This document shows positions 11,070-23,357 of a DNA stretch of 64,000 nucleotides, piece after piece. Position numbers and translations under genes: made by a program. Every line of letters begins with the position of its first letter. Position 1 is the first letter of the stretch. The stretch covers positions 19,158,001 to 19,222,000 of the forward strand of contig OY987267.1 in NCBI GenBank assembly GCA_963920665.1, read 5' to 3'. Under the pieces are notes generated by a model. That model was not told where the DNA came from. It saw only the letters and a list, made by a program, of their open reading frames with translations, and searched no databases. This stretch comes from Straminergon stramineum (Eukaryota; Streptophyta; Bryopsida; Hypnales; Calliergonaceae).

Positions 11070-13032
11070 ATGATGGAGGGGGATATCCGGAAACCATTAG
11101 TGACGGGGCAAATGGTTTGTCCAACCATTCTGGAAAGGTTGAGAGAGCGGTCACAGCTGGAGGATGATCTTAGTGAGATAGAGTGTGTCAATCTGTTCTT
11201 GAGGCCATGGACCGTAAAGAACAACTGGATGATTCAGGAGCTAATTGTAGGTGTTTCGAATCAATACGAGTTGACAATGAAGGGGAGACCCGCAACCTGG
11301 ATTGACGAGGTCTGGACTAAGGTTTATGGATTTCCCAAAAAGGGATCCAGTTTAGCTTCTCGGACAGATAAGATTATAGTTGGGAAGTTTAATAATGCAA
11401 CCCATTCTAAGGAAGGGTATGCCATTAGTGACTGCCTAGATGCAAGGCAGAGGCATGTCCTAAAGTTCCTGATCACCATCCTCTATCTGGAAAAGCCTAC
11501 CCGGGTTACGGTTACGGTAGCAAACACCATCTTTGGTGCTATGGAGGGTAGGCCAAAAAATTGGGGCAAGGTCATTGGAGCAGTGGTCTCCAAGCTTGCC
11601 GCCAATATAGGGAAAGCAAAGACCAACCCCATTGGTCCTTACCTGTTCCACCTCTACCACTACGCAGAGCTTCTGAGTGATGCGGAAATGGTAGAGTATA
11701 ATATCGGATCTACCATCCTCCAATTCGGCCTCACAGAAGAAGTGGAGGCAAAGCAATCGTCGATAGAGGAGGAAGAGGATCCAGAAGAGGAAGAACAACT
11801 CCTCGATCAGAGGAGACGGAAGTCCACTGATCCAACGTCTCGGGGGAAGCTTCCGACTCAATAGAAGATTTCGGAGGAAGAAGAAGGTGGCATATCTGGA
11901 TTCTTCAAGACCGGGTTCAACTCAGTATTACAAGCACAAGAGTACCACGAGAAACTAGTAGATCCGCTAAGGAAGATCAGCCGGGAGTTGAAGACGGAAC
12001 CGGAAGACATCCTCGACGCATTGAAGAAACTTCCAAATCTGGAAGTGCTAAAGAAGAAGGACAAGCAGTTTGAAGGCCTGGAGAAGGAGAAGGCGGACCT
12101 TCAAGCTAGACTGAGCTGGGCTCAAGGAGAGATGGCTGCAGTGAAGCAAAGGGAGAAGGAAGCCTTGCAGTTGGTGAAGAACCTATCCGGGTTGGTGGAT
12201 AAGCCGGCCGACCTTGTGATGAAGGCGGCTCTCATGCAGAACCGGCTTGCAGAGGAAGGGCATCTTACCGGATCTAAGGTGATCCGCATCCTGGTAGACT
12301 TCTCCTCGAGGATGGAGTCTACGTTGAAGGAGATGTGTCAACTGCTTGGACGGATTGACCCTAACCGTGTCATGGATTTCTCCAACTTTCCGGAGATCCA
12401 CTTTGACACAAAAACTCCAGTGAAGTTGATAGCCTTGATGCCACTGCCATCTAAACCAAAAGCCCTGCGGGAAACTCTCCGACATTTGATGAAACCCTTC
12501 TCCACGCAACTCGAGAAGACAATCCAGAGGAGTGTGAAGACAACGCGTGAGCCAAGTACGTAGCCGGAAACGACATGGGAGTTAGCACTGCCGAAGATTA
12601 CGGTTTCGCCACCTGTCCCAGTCTTCCAGCTTCCGGAGAAGGAGCCACTTCAGACACCTCGCACCCAGACCCAAGGTGAACTGGTGGAGCGGATTGGAGG
12701 ATTGTTGAATTTGGCCCGGACCCATCCGGAAGGATTCGAGCACATGCTACAGCAGCAGCAAACAAGGAAGGAGATGGACCCCCATTATATTAGATGAGAC
12801 ATCTCCAAGCAAGGAAGATGAGAAGGAGATCACTCAAATTGAGAAATCTAAGGAAGAGGAGTATCGGACTGGATCGGAAGATGAGGAGGAGGAAGAAGGC
12901 GAATACTCTCCTCCGGCAATCCGGAAGATCCAGACCCGAGCAACATTACGGATGACACCGGTGAAGGCAACTCCAAAAGCAACTCCAAGGTCATCCACGA
13001 GAGCACCAGCAAGTCAAGGCGGGAGCAGCTAG
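11070..13032 (+). pseudogene. Gag-like protein of the 4.9-kb insertion, with two amber codons
   Basis: One frame from ATG 11070 runs 264 codons to TAG (11862-11864), continues open to a second TAG (12561-12563), then shifts by one base near 12717-12722 and stays open to TAG at 13030-13032. The first part has a globular Trp-rich segment (ATWIDEVWTKVYGFP) followed by an acidic run of Glu. The second has a Lys/Glu/Leu-rich coiled-coil-like region about 60 residues long (12000-12180). The last part is acidic, then Pro/Thr/Ser-rich and basic. No zinc knuckle or enzymatic motif is seen. The architecture resembles a structural nucleocapsid-type protein, but the family is not recognised. Both ambers are CAG-to-TAG-like changes and the frame degrades, so it is probably dead; programmed read-through is a less likely reading. 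Confidence 0.5.
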
Positions 13033-14219
13033 AAGAAGGTGCGGAAGGCGAAGTAGTTAGAATTTTAGGCAGTTAGTATTTGAATTTTGAATCGGATCCG
13101 GATTTCCAAGTGTGGGACCGGGTTCCGGATTTGTAGGATCTGGCTTTTCTGGGTTTCTCGGGAAGTCTGTGAGTGGTCACCTGGATTTCCGGGTGACTTT
13201 TTTGGCCTTTTAGGCTTTGAATGTTTTGAGCTTTTAAAGGAGGGGCAGGTTTGTTGCCTCTCATTCCATCCTAGTGTTATAGTTTATATTTTGTCATCCT
13301 TTCTTTAATCTGAGCCACTAAGTAGACCCTTAAGAAATAACCTATTGTATATCTAGCTTTCCGGTGTTGTCTTGTAAGTGTGTGGAAGTGTAAGAGAGGA
13401 GGAGGAAAGGAGGAATGTGGATCTGAGGGGACTTAGAGCTGAGTTGAGAGGAACGTTTGTGATGTAGTCTAGATTAGTAATTTCGGTCTTGAGCATGTGT
13501 CTTTAAACTCCTGGAATGGGAATCCGATTAGGAGTGGTGTGGGTGCAAGTCCGGAATGCCAGGGAGGGTTCTGTGTGAAGATAAGCAACTGCCAGTGGAA
13601 GAAATCCCCCTACCACTTACCAGAAGGTCAGCCAAACCCTAGGATCAATCTAGCAAACGACTCACAATACCTATATGAGTTCCGGTTTCTATGGGTCTGT
13701 CGTTGTAGTGGAAAAATCTAGAGGTGGCTCTGTGCGACTTGCCTTCCAGATTGGCCATCCGGAAAGTTGTGAGAGTAGTTTCAATCTGATCTAATGCAAT
13801 AGTTGGTCTAAGTGTGTTGTGTCGTGTTGAGAGAGAAGAGAGTGTGAGGAATACGAGTGGTGAGTCCCTACCCCTCTATACAATTAAAGGTGAACCCTCT
13901 AAGGGTAAAACAAAGGTACCCAAAACCGGTGTGTATGTGTGAAGTGACCGATCCGATGTCGAGTAGAGAGGCCTTGCCTTGGGAAAACGCGGGGCTTCTA
14001 GCTGCAACTAGATGTGGTTCAAATAATGAAAGATCCCGTAGCCAAAGTCACAAACATAACAATAAATCCCCCCCAATGATGCCATATGAACCAAAATACT
14101 ATCACCCTTCCATACACCCCTCCAAAGATATCATGGAGTACCAATATACCCCATGCATGGTAAAAAATTGTGGAAACAAAGTCATATCCTTCATGAACTC
14201 CTCTCGAAGAAGTGTCTGA

Positions 14220-14860
14220 TAGTTGATTGAGTGCCACATTCGCTATACAACTCCAAACTAAGAGTGTGATACGCCTCTGAAAAGTTAACAAAAAGTTCTA
14301 CAACCTCTCCAAAATTCATTCAAAACTAAGATACTGTCCGACTTTTATGGTCGGTCAAAGTTCACCCTTCTCAACTCAAAGGCAGCTCACCTATACTTCA
14401 CTCTCAAGCTCATAACTTTCACATACTACCTCCAAATCAAGAAAATAAACACCTTTTGGAAAGCTAACATGAACATCTACAAGCTCCTCAAGTTTCACTC
14501 AAATACAAAGTACTTTCCACATTTCATACCCTTTTAAAACTCACTCACTTGAAAACCCGAAAGTATCCCCTCACCCTTTCACTCTCAAGCCCATAACTTT
14601 TTCATACTACATCCAAATCAAGAAAATAAACCCATTTTGGAAAGCTAACATGAATATCTACAAGCTCCCCAAGTTTCACTCAAATAAAAAGTACTGTCCA
14701 CATTTCATACCCTTTCAAAACTCACTCTCTTGAAAGTTTGAGGCAGCTTCACAACACTTCACTCCCAAACTCATAACTTACACATACTAACTCCAAACTT
14801 CATGAGTGATAGCTTTTTGGAAACACAAAAACAAAATACACAAGCTCTCAAAAATTCATT
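14220..14860. repeat. Tandem repeat, about 180-bp period
   Basis: Units starting at 14399, 14580 and 14760 share CACTCTCAAGCTCATAACTT-like starts, then a stretch on attached TTTTGGAAAGCTAACATGAA and TCACTCAAAT. A partial unit precedes them. It lies in the 3' non-coding part of the 4.9-kb insertion. Confidence 0.7.
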
Positions 14861-15581
14861 ACCAAACTCTTCATATACAAGGTGCTATCCCCCTCCCAAA
14901 GTGACGGCTTTCTTAAGCAAAACAAGGAGGAGGAAGAAGATGATCCTCAACCTCATTCGCCACCTCAACCTCCATGCCATCCACTTAAGTTAGTGGATTT
15001 TGGCCACTAAAAAGCCACATGGGCCATAATAGCCACATGGGCCACTTCCTCTTCTCGATAAGTCTATCCATATCATCTACGTGGATTTCTAATCCATTAA
15101 AAATAAAATAAAAATAAGGAAAAAGGTAAAACAAGCTTTACCTTTTGCTTTTACAACTTCAACCTAACTAACTAACATATTAAAATATCTTCTAGTATAG
15201 AAATCAAAGAACTAAGTGTTTGTCAAATAGAGATAAAAAAAAGAGTTCAAGTGGAGTATAACCCCATTTGTTTCTTGAAACTCTACAAAAAAAAAACTCC
15301 AATTTAACAAACAATTATGCATTTTCACATAATGAACACATTTACAATACGACAGCGGAATCCGGAAAAGGATTGGAATCTGGATTTGATTCCGGAAAGA
15401 GAGTGGTTAAGTCAGTAAAACGGATAACCTAGGCTTGTAGCAACATACTAGAATCCCCTAGGACAATATTTCGGGTTAGTTTACATGTTTTGGTGTTGTA
15501 AATGGTATTTTCCACTCGCTATGCGTACGACATAAGTGTCTAGTTATTTTGTAAAGAAAAACAAGTGGCAATGCTATGATT

Positions 15582-15850
15582 GTAAATTACACTCTGACCC
15601 TCCGCCATTAGATGAATTGAATTCAAAATGCAGCAAGGAGAGGTTCCCAGGTTCATGATTTCAGACGTGCCATGGTGAACATTGTTCGTTTCCAAGTCCG
15701 GTCCCCTATGATTTTGAGCTCCATGAAAACTGGATAAATTGTTTGCACTATGAATATCAAGTTCTCACAATGTGGAGCAATTGGGACAATGAATTCTCTT
15801 TGATCCAAAGCAATGGACTGCTCTAGGAAATCATTACATTGGACCGAGTG
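15582..15850. repeat. Unit U, copy A2
   Basis: Second A copy of the roughly 280-bp unit, immediately right of the 4.9-kb insertion. Its downstream flank (15850-16030) matches C and B2, while copy A1 has different downstream DNA. Confidence 0.75.
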
Positions 15851-17030
15851 GAAAATACAATAGAAAAAATTAAATTAAAACTCTAGTTCTGTTCGTAGGA
15901 AAATTAAACCCAAAGGTAAGAGAATGAATGAAATCTCACACTAGACGTCGAGAGCTTGATACCCTTGCGTACTCACCCTTACTAGATCGAGGTTTCCAAA
16001 TTAATCACATTTCCCAAATGGCCTCCATTCTCAAAGCACAAGTCTTGAATTGAGTCACCCCAAGTGAATTGTAGGACAGTTCTAATCCAAGTGCACCAAC
16101 AAATTCAGCTAATAATACAAGCAAGTATAACGTGAAAGGGACACATTTATTAAAAGAATTGTTCAGCGGGGGCAAGGGGGACCAAAAAAGTTCTTTCCTT
16201 GCACCTGTCTCATTTAGGATAGTGGAGTTTTCTTTGTTTGCTCTTTCCATATACTCCGGTGCAGCCAAGATCACTTTCAGTACCTGGACTTGAAAATTCG
16301 AAAGTGGCTATGGCAAGGTAATTGAGTCTCATCACCAGTTACGAAGGCATTGAAACGAGGCGTCCATTTGAAAGCGGTCATTTGAATTGTAGTTAGAGGG
16401 AGCGTGCTTGGAATTGGCAACTGCTTGTGATTTCTGTTAATGTACCGGGCAACGAAGAGAAATCATGAGAAATCATGAGCTGGCAAGAGGAATTGGTGTA
16501 CAAACAACCCAATCAATCAATTTATTTCCCAAATGCTATTTCGAATTTGTTCCTGGCTGGCATCAATTGCATGATTTTCCAGGCTGTTGTTTGCATGAGA
16601 GTAGGTTGCAGTGGGGAATGATGGCTTGCAATTAATTCAGGAAAGTTTTGCATGTCTATGTACATTCAGTAGATTTCTTAGAACGACATTAAGTACTGAA
16701 ATTTTCCTGCAGACTACCAATCAGAGGCTCTGCATGTGCAGCATGCTTGTCAAACATTCCAAAAATGTTTGTCATTTTTTCATGACACGGAGTACATTTT
16801 AGGAGCATCTTTGCATGTGGTAGAATGTGCAATTGTTCATGACCTGAATCTTCCATTTCATTCAATTTGCGCGATTCCAGGAGTCTAAAATTGCGACTTT
16901 CATGTACACCAAACTTTAAAATCAAGTCTATATAGATTTACATGACGCCCCTAAAGGTGCCTAAGTTGTGCAATTCCACCTAAGAAACAAAATTGATGTT
17001 ACAGTAAACACAAACCCGAAATATATACTA
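15851..17030. other. Duplicated non-coding block
   Basis: Collinear with copy B 58990-60199. It carries no convincing gene. A short conserved stretch (GCGCGATTCCAGGAGTC, then a short ATG-led frame in B near 60061) could be a promoter or leader region, without further support. Confidence 0.4.
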
Positions 17031-17786
17031 AGGTAGGAGGTGCAAACTCTGCCCATGCTCTAAGAACTATTCCTAGAGTGTATCCAGAATTGTCACTGTA
17101 GGAATGCAAAATGGCCCATTGAAGTATTGGTGCCAATTTGGGATTCTCATTGCACAGTTTTAGGAATGGTTGGGGATTGAGTTTGATTAGGAAATTGACA
17201 AAATTTCAATGTACATAACTTAATGTGGCATTATGAGTGGTGGGAGACTTTGTGTCATCTTAGACAATTAAATGTCCCATATTGTTGCAGTTTAAGGTTA
17301 GCACACCTTCATTTTTGGACTCCATTTGCACCATTAACCCCTAAAACATCAAATTAGGCATTTTTGCACTTGGCTAAGTGCAATGACCGTATGGAGTACT
17401 ATTCACTAAAACAATGTTTTCACAAAAATTGGATACCCCCCACTGTTTCATAAACGACTCCCTCCTGTTCTATTGTGTTATACTTCAATTATGCATACTA
17501 TTTATACATAGGGATGCACTTCTCAATATTTTTAAATACAACAAGTAGGAATTTGCACTTTGCACTTCATTCATTTTGATTACTCTTGTTGTTTCTTTAT
17601 TTTAGTCTCTAAGCACTATATATTGCAATTCTATTGATATCATACTCTTTTTATGCCAATGTCACTTGAAAAGTGAAAAATCACTTTAGTCATTGGAAAA
17701 TTTACTTAGAAAATTGAAATGAATTCGAAAGACAGTCCATTGCCTTCTCATTTTTGATTTACAATCATAAGCCTCTTCCTCAACTT

Positions 17787-18083
17787 CTACTTTTTGAAGA
17801 CCATTTCACTATTGGTTACAGCCACAGTGAATCCTTCATCAACAATGTCTACAAGGCTCTCAATGACTCCATATGAGGTTCCCAAAGCACTCCAATATCT
17901 CCCTTCCTCAATTGGAAAGTCATTGATCCATAAAAAGGGCTTCTCTATAACGTTTACTACTATCCACCATCCATGCTCCAACCACTTAGAATGCACTTTA
18001 GGTGCCATGATGTTCTGTACATGAAAATAAAAGTGGATTTCAATAATTAAGATAACATTGGAATCATATAAATGAAACAACAA
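17787..18083 (-). other. Unrecognised open frame, 98 codons
   Basis: From the internal ATG (MAPKVHSKWLEHGWWIVV) the translation has protein-like composition, including FLWINDFPIEEGRYWSALG. It lies inside the 10.7-kb insertion, so it may be a remnant of a transposon-encoded protein. No motif is recognised; it could be chance. Confidence 0.2.
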
Positions 18084-19271
18084 CTACTATGAGACTATGA
18101 AGATTATTTGTAGTTAAACTTTGAAAAATCTCAATTTGTATCATAGAAAATCCAATGTCCAATACCTTTGTTTTTTTATTCTTCAAAGCGCATGAGCAAA
18201 GTTTTCAGAAAATGTAATGACCTAACTTTTAAACTAAAACAACAAAATTTTATGAATAAAAACATCCAAAAAGTTTAGAAGTAATGAATTTGAGTACTCT
18301 ATGGACCTCTAATGGATAAATGAAATAACGTAAAACTTAAATGACATCATACTTCTAAACAAGAAAAAAAAAAAAAGGAATGAAAAACATTGAGGTTCAA
18401 CGGACACAAGGACATGCTACTCTTCTGTATATCAACTAATTCTGTCTCGAAACTTCTGTCATAAATGTGGACTACATCAAAGTACATGATAACCTTTCAC
18501 GAGAAGAAAGAAATCCACATTGATGCACCGTACACTCTAGTATACAATAAAGTATGTTCACTAGAAAATAATGGTCAGATATTTAATTTAATTTCTCGGC
18601 TGAAAATACCACCAATACTTTAATCTACTCCTCATTCATTCATTCATTCTGAAGTAAGGTACATTTGTTATAACAAATTTCACCATCTTTTTTCCTAGTA
18701 CTTGTAGGTAATCCTTACAATTCCAATTAGTTTAAAAATTAATCAAACATTATTACACATTTGAATATACAACATAATTGGCATTGTATTCTACTATGAA
18801 ATACAATAATGACAATGAGACCAAAAGTTGACATTTCACAAGTACTCATTCCATCTTCAATAACAACAAATATTGCCAATCAATTTTCCTAATGTAAGGA
18901 ATCATGCTTCAAAAAATTAATAAATAAAAAATTGTATAAAATTGTATAAAATTCAACACATTCATGTCCAATATTACTAATTATGTTAATACCTTCAATG
19001 TACAATTCCATTACTTGATAGCCTCAAATCACCATATTAGTTTGTTACAAAGATATGCAAATAGACTTCAAATATGCCTAATTACTAGTGATTCAACTAT
19101 AGGTGGAAATACTATATGAAACGTTTATAATAGGTGTAAAACTACAAGTGTTGATTTTAATATTACAGAACCTTTCGGTTTTGTAATTATATCAGTAAGT
19201 ACATGTTGTTTTATCCTCTCTTTTTTCTTATTTTCTTAGAAGTTAGTTTCTTCCCGTACTTTCTCTGACTA

Positions 19272-19604
19272 AGCAAGAGATTCTTGAAGCACTGAAACTC
19301 TAAAATCACCCAACTCCTCAAAATGTACACAATTTGTAGATTTTTCTTTTTCATCATACCAATGATGTACAAATAGTGTAAATTTTAGGAACTTCATGAT
19401 TATAGAGCCTTATGCCATTTTAACTTCAAAAATTCATAACTAGTTCCACAAAGATCCAAAAAACATGAAACCACTTGGGTTTGATAACAATTCCATTTGC
19501 CTTTTAATGAAAATTTCAGCTGAAATATCTTCACATGAAGTTCACCTCCCCAAAATTCAATTTCAGCTCATAAATTGGGCGTTGTATGGACCTTCTTTCT
19601 ACCC
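19272..19604. mobile_element. Degenerate family M element, copy M4
   Basis: It is reverse-oriented relative to M1. The left end AGCAAGAGATTCTTGAAGCAC is a decayed AGGTAGGAGGTTCTAAAAGC, and the right end reads TATGGACCTTCTTTCTACCC. The body matches M3 closely (ATGAAACCACTTGGGTT, CCTCCCCAAAATTCA). It is older than M1 and M2 judging by end decay. Confidence 0.6.
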
Positions 19605-20426
19605 TAACTGCGTGATCAGTCATTTACTAATATGGAATTCTCGTGATGATGAGAGACATTACAAGTTTTCCAGTCACTGAAATTCTGTTGATTGGGGAAG
19701 TTATTCTTGCTCTACACTAAATCACCTTCCCCATGACTATACGAGTTTAAGTTAAACCTGGGTAAGAAGTTACGAGGACTGAGTATTGAGACATCATTCA
19801 TTCTAAGGTTTAATAAGTTATAACTTAGTTGAGTTAACTATCAATGATCGAGGTTGTTCAATACCTTTCATAAATTGGGAGAATCTCATGGATTCCAGCC
19901 ACTGATTGGAAGACGTCATCGACACAATAAAAGAATTCGAGCTAAAAAAAGGTTGTTGCTGATAGGAATGGTATACTAATGGGAAAGGCCACGATGAAGT
20001 TGGAGATTCACAGTGATTTGGAAAACTAAAAGTAAATTATACGAAATCTTCAGAGCAGTCATTTAAGGAAGGGTCTCCAGAATCTCTCTTAAAGTTCGAA
20101 AAAATTTGAACAGTATGTGATCTTGCTCTCCTTTAGTCATTGCTATTGAATTCCATCATTCACATGTCAGATGAATTGGTAATCCATTGAATGAATACTT
20201 AAGTCTCCGTTCATTTTTACTAAAATTAGATGTAAACAGGGTTTCACTGAAATTAGATGTAAGATGCCATTTGTCAAGTAGAAATTACAGAAGACATCAC
20301 AGCAACACGATGCATGAGGGGAAACTAGTAGCCTGTGCAGGTCATTCTTGTAACTAAATTTTAGTCGCATTGCAAGTCATTTGATTCTCTAGATGTTTCT
20401 CTCACAACTGATGCTTGTTCTACAGT

Positions 20427-20857
20427 AGAGGAGGAGCAGAAGGATGTGCTAGTCATCACCGCATCTTCTTCAAAAACGAACACGACGGGACAGCACAGAA
20501 AGGTAATGCAACTTACTCGAGCTCTGTAATGTGCACATTCAAACAAATTGTTAATAACTTATTCTTGAATCAATATCTTGGACGTGAAAGACAAAGTGTT
20601 TACAGATGACTGTATGCAATGGCTGAGGTACTGAACCACTTTGTTACATTCAATATTCTTTCACACCTACTGTTCTGACCAAGTTCGTAATTTCGTGCAC
20701 ACACATGATTCACCAAAATCTAGTTGTCTCTCCGATTCATGATGTCACCGCAGGTCTGCAGCAGCACCAAACACAAAGAACCGCAGCAGCACCAAATACT
20801 GAGGATACCGGAATTGAGCAACAGACCGGGCGATCAGCCAAATCCAAGTCCACTAAC
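20427..20857 (+). pseudogene. Possible captured gene fragment with splice-like borders
   Basis: A segment after TTCTACAG and ending AAAG before GTAATG (about 20427-20501) is open in two frames. A second after CACCGCAG at about 20754 is open to a stop near 20857 and is Gln/Ser/Thr-rich. GC content is higher than in the surrounding sequence. This resembles the last exons of a host gene carried inside the 10.7-kb insertion. Phases cannot be settled and no family is recognised. Confidence 0.25.
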
Positions 20858-21474
20858 TAAGCCAAATCGAAGTCTGCTCATTGATAGATGAATCCTAAAC
20901 GTTGCCCTCAGTACAATTCCAAACAAGAAAATCGCGATGCTGCTAGTTCAAGAGAGCTTATGAGTTCAAGTTTCAGGGATGAGATGTTGGCGAGCTAAAG
21001 TTGATGAACGTCAAACCTTGGGTAACTTCGGAATTTCCAGTCCAGCGTCGTTGGAGAGAGATTGTTGGGGTATCCTTTCCGGCGCAACACTCACTTTGAA
21101 ATTGTTGTCTACAGGGCAGGCAAGGCGGAAAGAGATTAGGCCTAGGTGGCGTCACGACAGAGGAAGTATGAAGGAGAATCTACGCTGCCTCCAGCGCGTG
21201 GCGAGGTAGCTGCGACTACACGCTCTGTAAAGCACGTGGCATGTAAAGTAGACCGGAGAAAGTGGAGGACAGCGGTGCGCGATGGAATTGGAGGTCACCA
21301 AACCAAGTCGACAAGTCAAACTCGAAATGAACAGGGAGGTAAGACCACATACCTCCTTCCCGAAACTCCTGTTGTAAGTCCAGGAACAACACTGTTCGGC
21401 ACTTGCGACAAAATTGCCAATCCCCAACGCAACTTGCGTAGGCCACTACGCAAAAAAACATTTCATGAATGAAT

Positions 21475-21504
21475 AGTGACCCTCCGCGCTCGCGGAGGGT
21501 CACT
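21475..21504. other. 30-bp perfect palindrome (hairpin potential)
   Basis: AGTGACCCTCCGCG is followed by CT and then its exact reverse complement, giving a 14-bp perfect stem. GC-rich in an AT-rich setting. Confidence 0.9.
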
Positions 21505-21780
21505 GTTCACTTGGGGTCTTCCATTCAAACCTACCAGACTGCAAAGAAGAATTTGCGAGCTGCGACCTAGGAGACATAGAAAAAAATTGTCGCAAAACAA
21601 TCGGTTCCGTTTAGATTACCTCTTCCTCTCTGGCTCTCTCAGTCTCCTGCACTCGCAGTGCTGCACCAATGAGTTGTGAGATCCAGATGCACAGATGCAG
21701 CTTCGGCCCTCAAATGAAGACTGTACCTGCGATTCAATTAGAAAATCATTAGGATTCGAAGTATTCACGTAAGCACATAC

Positions 21781-21960
21781 AGGTGGGGGCCAGAAACAGA
21801 CAGCGATTAGGAATTTCGAGAAATAAGAACATCGCCGTAGAGGTGGGGGCCGGAAACAGACAGCAATTAGGAATTTTGAGAAACGCGAACATCGCCGTAC
21901 ATGTGGGGGCCGGAAACAGAGAACGACTAGGAAATTCGAGAAACGGGAACATCGCTGTAG
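21781..21960. repeat. Three 60-bp tandem units
   Basis: Each unit starts with a form of GGTGGGGGCC and ends AACATCGCCGTA; the three differ at a handful of sites. The period is a multiple of 3, so one frame on each strand stays open through the array with a 20-residue repeat. Coding significance is doubtful. Confidence 0.85.
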
Positions 21961-22393
21961 GAAAGCCTGACCTGCTGAAGAAAACCACTTTGGACGCACC
22001 TGGTTGCTGTTGCTTGCTGTCTTCGTTTCGATGCTGCGAACTCCACCTTGATGTCCACGTTAGTAGCAATCAGAACTCAAGCACATTGCCGTAGGGAAGC
22101 AGCGCCGAGCAACTTCTTCGGAACAAGACTCACATTCCTCTTGCGGCTGGAGAGGCGGTGAAAGAAGAGCGTGAGCGACGGTGAAAACAAAGCGTGGAGA
22201 CTTCGGGTTTCCTGGACGCATCAGAGTGCACGCTGCTAGGCATTACTTGATTTATTGAATGTTGCCGTTATCTTCAATTTCCATGCGAATGGGTCGGATG
22301 AATGGTTCTAGTCTTTGCGCTGTTAATTGTCCAAATGTTTGCATTATGTATTCCTCTTAAAGAATACTGGAATGAAAGTGTCAATACTCCATA

Positions 22394-22719
22394 AGGTAGG
22401 AGGTCCATAAAGCGCTCATCTAAGAGCTGAAACCGGAATTTGTGGAGGTAAAACTTCTTGAAATTTTTTTCAGTAAATTTTCCTTGAAAGACAAATGGAA
22501 CTGGCATCTAACCCAAGTCGTTTCATATTTTTTGGAATTTTGTAGAATTAGTTCCGAATTTTTTAAGTTGAAATGGCACATGGCTCTAAAATCGCCCACC
22601 ACCTCAAATGTACACTATTTGTACAACATTGGTACAATGCAAAAGTAGCATGTTCAAATAGTGTACATTTACAAAGGTGGGCTATTTTAGAGCCTATGCG
22701 CTTTTAGAACCTCCTACCT
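22394..22719. mobile_element. TA-target short element, family M, copy M2 (326 bp)
   Basis: Same length and end sequences as M1 (AGGTAGGAGGTCCATAAAGC at left, inverted AGGTAGGAGGTTCTAAAAGC at right). TA flanks at 22392-22393 and 22720-22721. The well-preserved ends imply it moved more recently than M4. It is nested in the 10.7-kb insertion. Confidence 0.82.
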
Positions 22720-22976
22720 TAATTATATTCTAGATTTTGATTTCCTATGTAAGGGTTGCATATAGTGTTCATTTTTTTAGCACAATTAATATTTTCACAT
22801 AATTGCGAACATGAAAGTTTGCAAAGTGGTTCCCAAAGTCAAAATTGCAAGGGGTTCAATTGAGAAACATTTTTCGAGAAATAAGATCATACACATTAAA
22901 TCATATAGAGATTCCCAAAAAAACTCCATGCAAAAAAACCCTCATGTTAAAGCCATTCCAACAAATTGAACATAAC

Positions 22977-23100
22977 CCCTACATGTATTTAACTATGTTT
23001 TCACCACAAAAATTTGGAACTGTCATTTCTAGTAAAAATACCAAATTTTAGAGAAAATACATTTTTGGACGCATGTAATCGTAGGATGTTATAGATCTCT
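22977..23100. repeat. Extra inverted arm of element N1
   Basis: Starting ATAA then CCCCTACATG, this stretch is the inverted counterpart of 24150-24282 over more than 100 bp (shared AACTATGTTTTCACCA and ACTGTCATTTCTAG). It is either the left end of a larger element ending at 24282 or a remnant of a second copy. Confidence 0.6.
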
Positions 23101-23357
23101 AGTTTGATATGACATGGAATAAATTTCATAAAATTCCAGTGTACATTGCAAGACATTAGCATTAGAATTTACCAGAGGCCTTTTTCTACCCTAAAAAAAT
23201 TGGGGTAATTGCATTCTACAAAGTCAAATCGTTATGAAAAAATGTCCAACATGGTTCAAACTCTTTCAATTCATTTCTTAATTGCAAGTTGGCTATGTGC
23301 TTAAAGATGTTTACATCATTTGGAATTATACAACATATAGGAAAAAATAGTAATTAA

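Larger units (their letters stand above)
10646..15532 (+). mobile_element. Retroelement-like insertion with TAAGT target duplication (4.9 kb)
   Basis: The ends are TGTCGCGAGC and GCGTACGACA, a TG...CA pair with the 5-bp inverted TGTCG/CGACA expected of retroviral-type integration. TAAGT is duplicated at 10641-10645 and 15533-15537. Scrap D (51331-51335) and copy B (about 58750-58754) show the uninterrupted target. It carries a gag-like frame (11070-13032) and about 2.5 kb of non-coding 3' sequence, distinctly richer in CCGGA motifs than its surroundings. I could not find direct LTR copies, a primer-binding site, protease, reverse transcriptase or integrase. It could be a gag-only non-autonomous LTR element with diverged LTRs, or a different class with 5-bp targets. 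Confidence 0.65.
20940..22230. other. GC-richer patch inside the 10.7-kb insertion
   Basis: Base composition and CG frequency rise relative to flanks. Several short frames on both strands are open, as expected of GC-rich sequence; none is convincing. It contains the perfect palindrome at 21475-21504 and the 60-bp tandem repeat at 21781-21960. It may be a captured promoter or first-exon region. Confidence 0.4.

Noticed and set aside
17455..17480. Possible Stowaway end (CTCCCTCCTGTTCTATTGTG)
   Set aside because: No matching inverted end or TA duplication could be paired with it.
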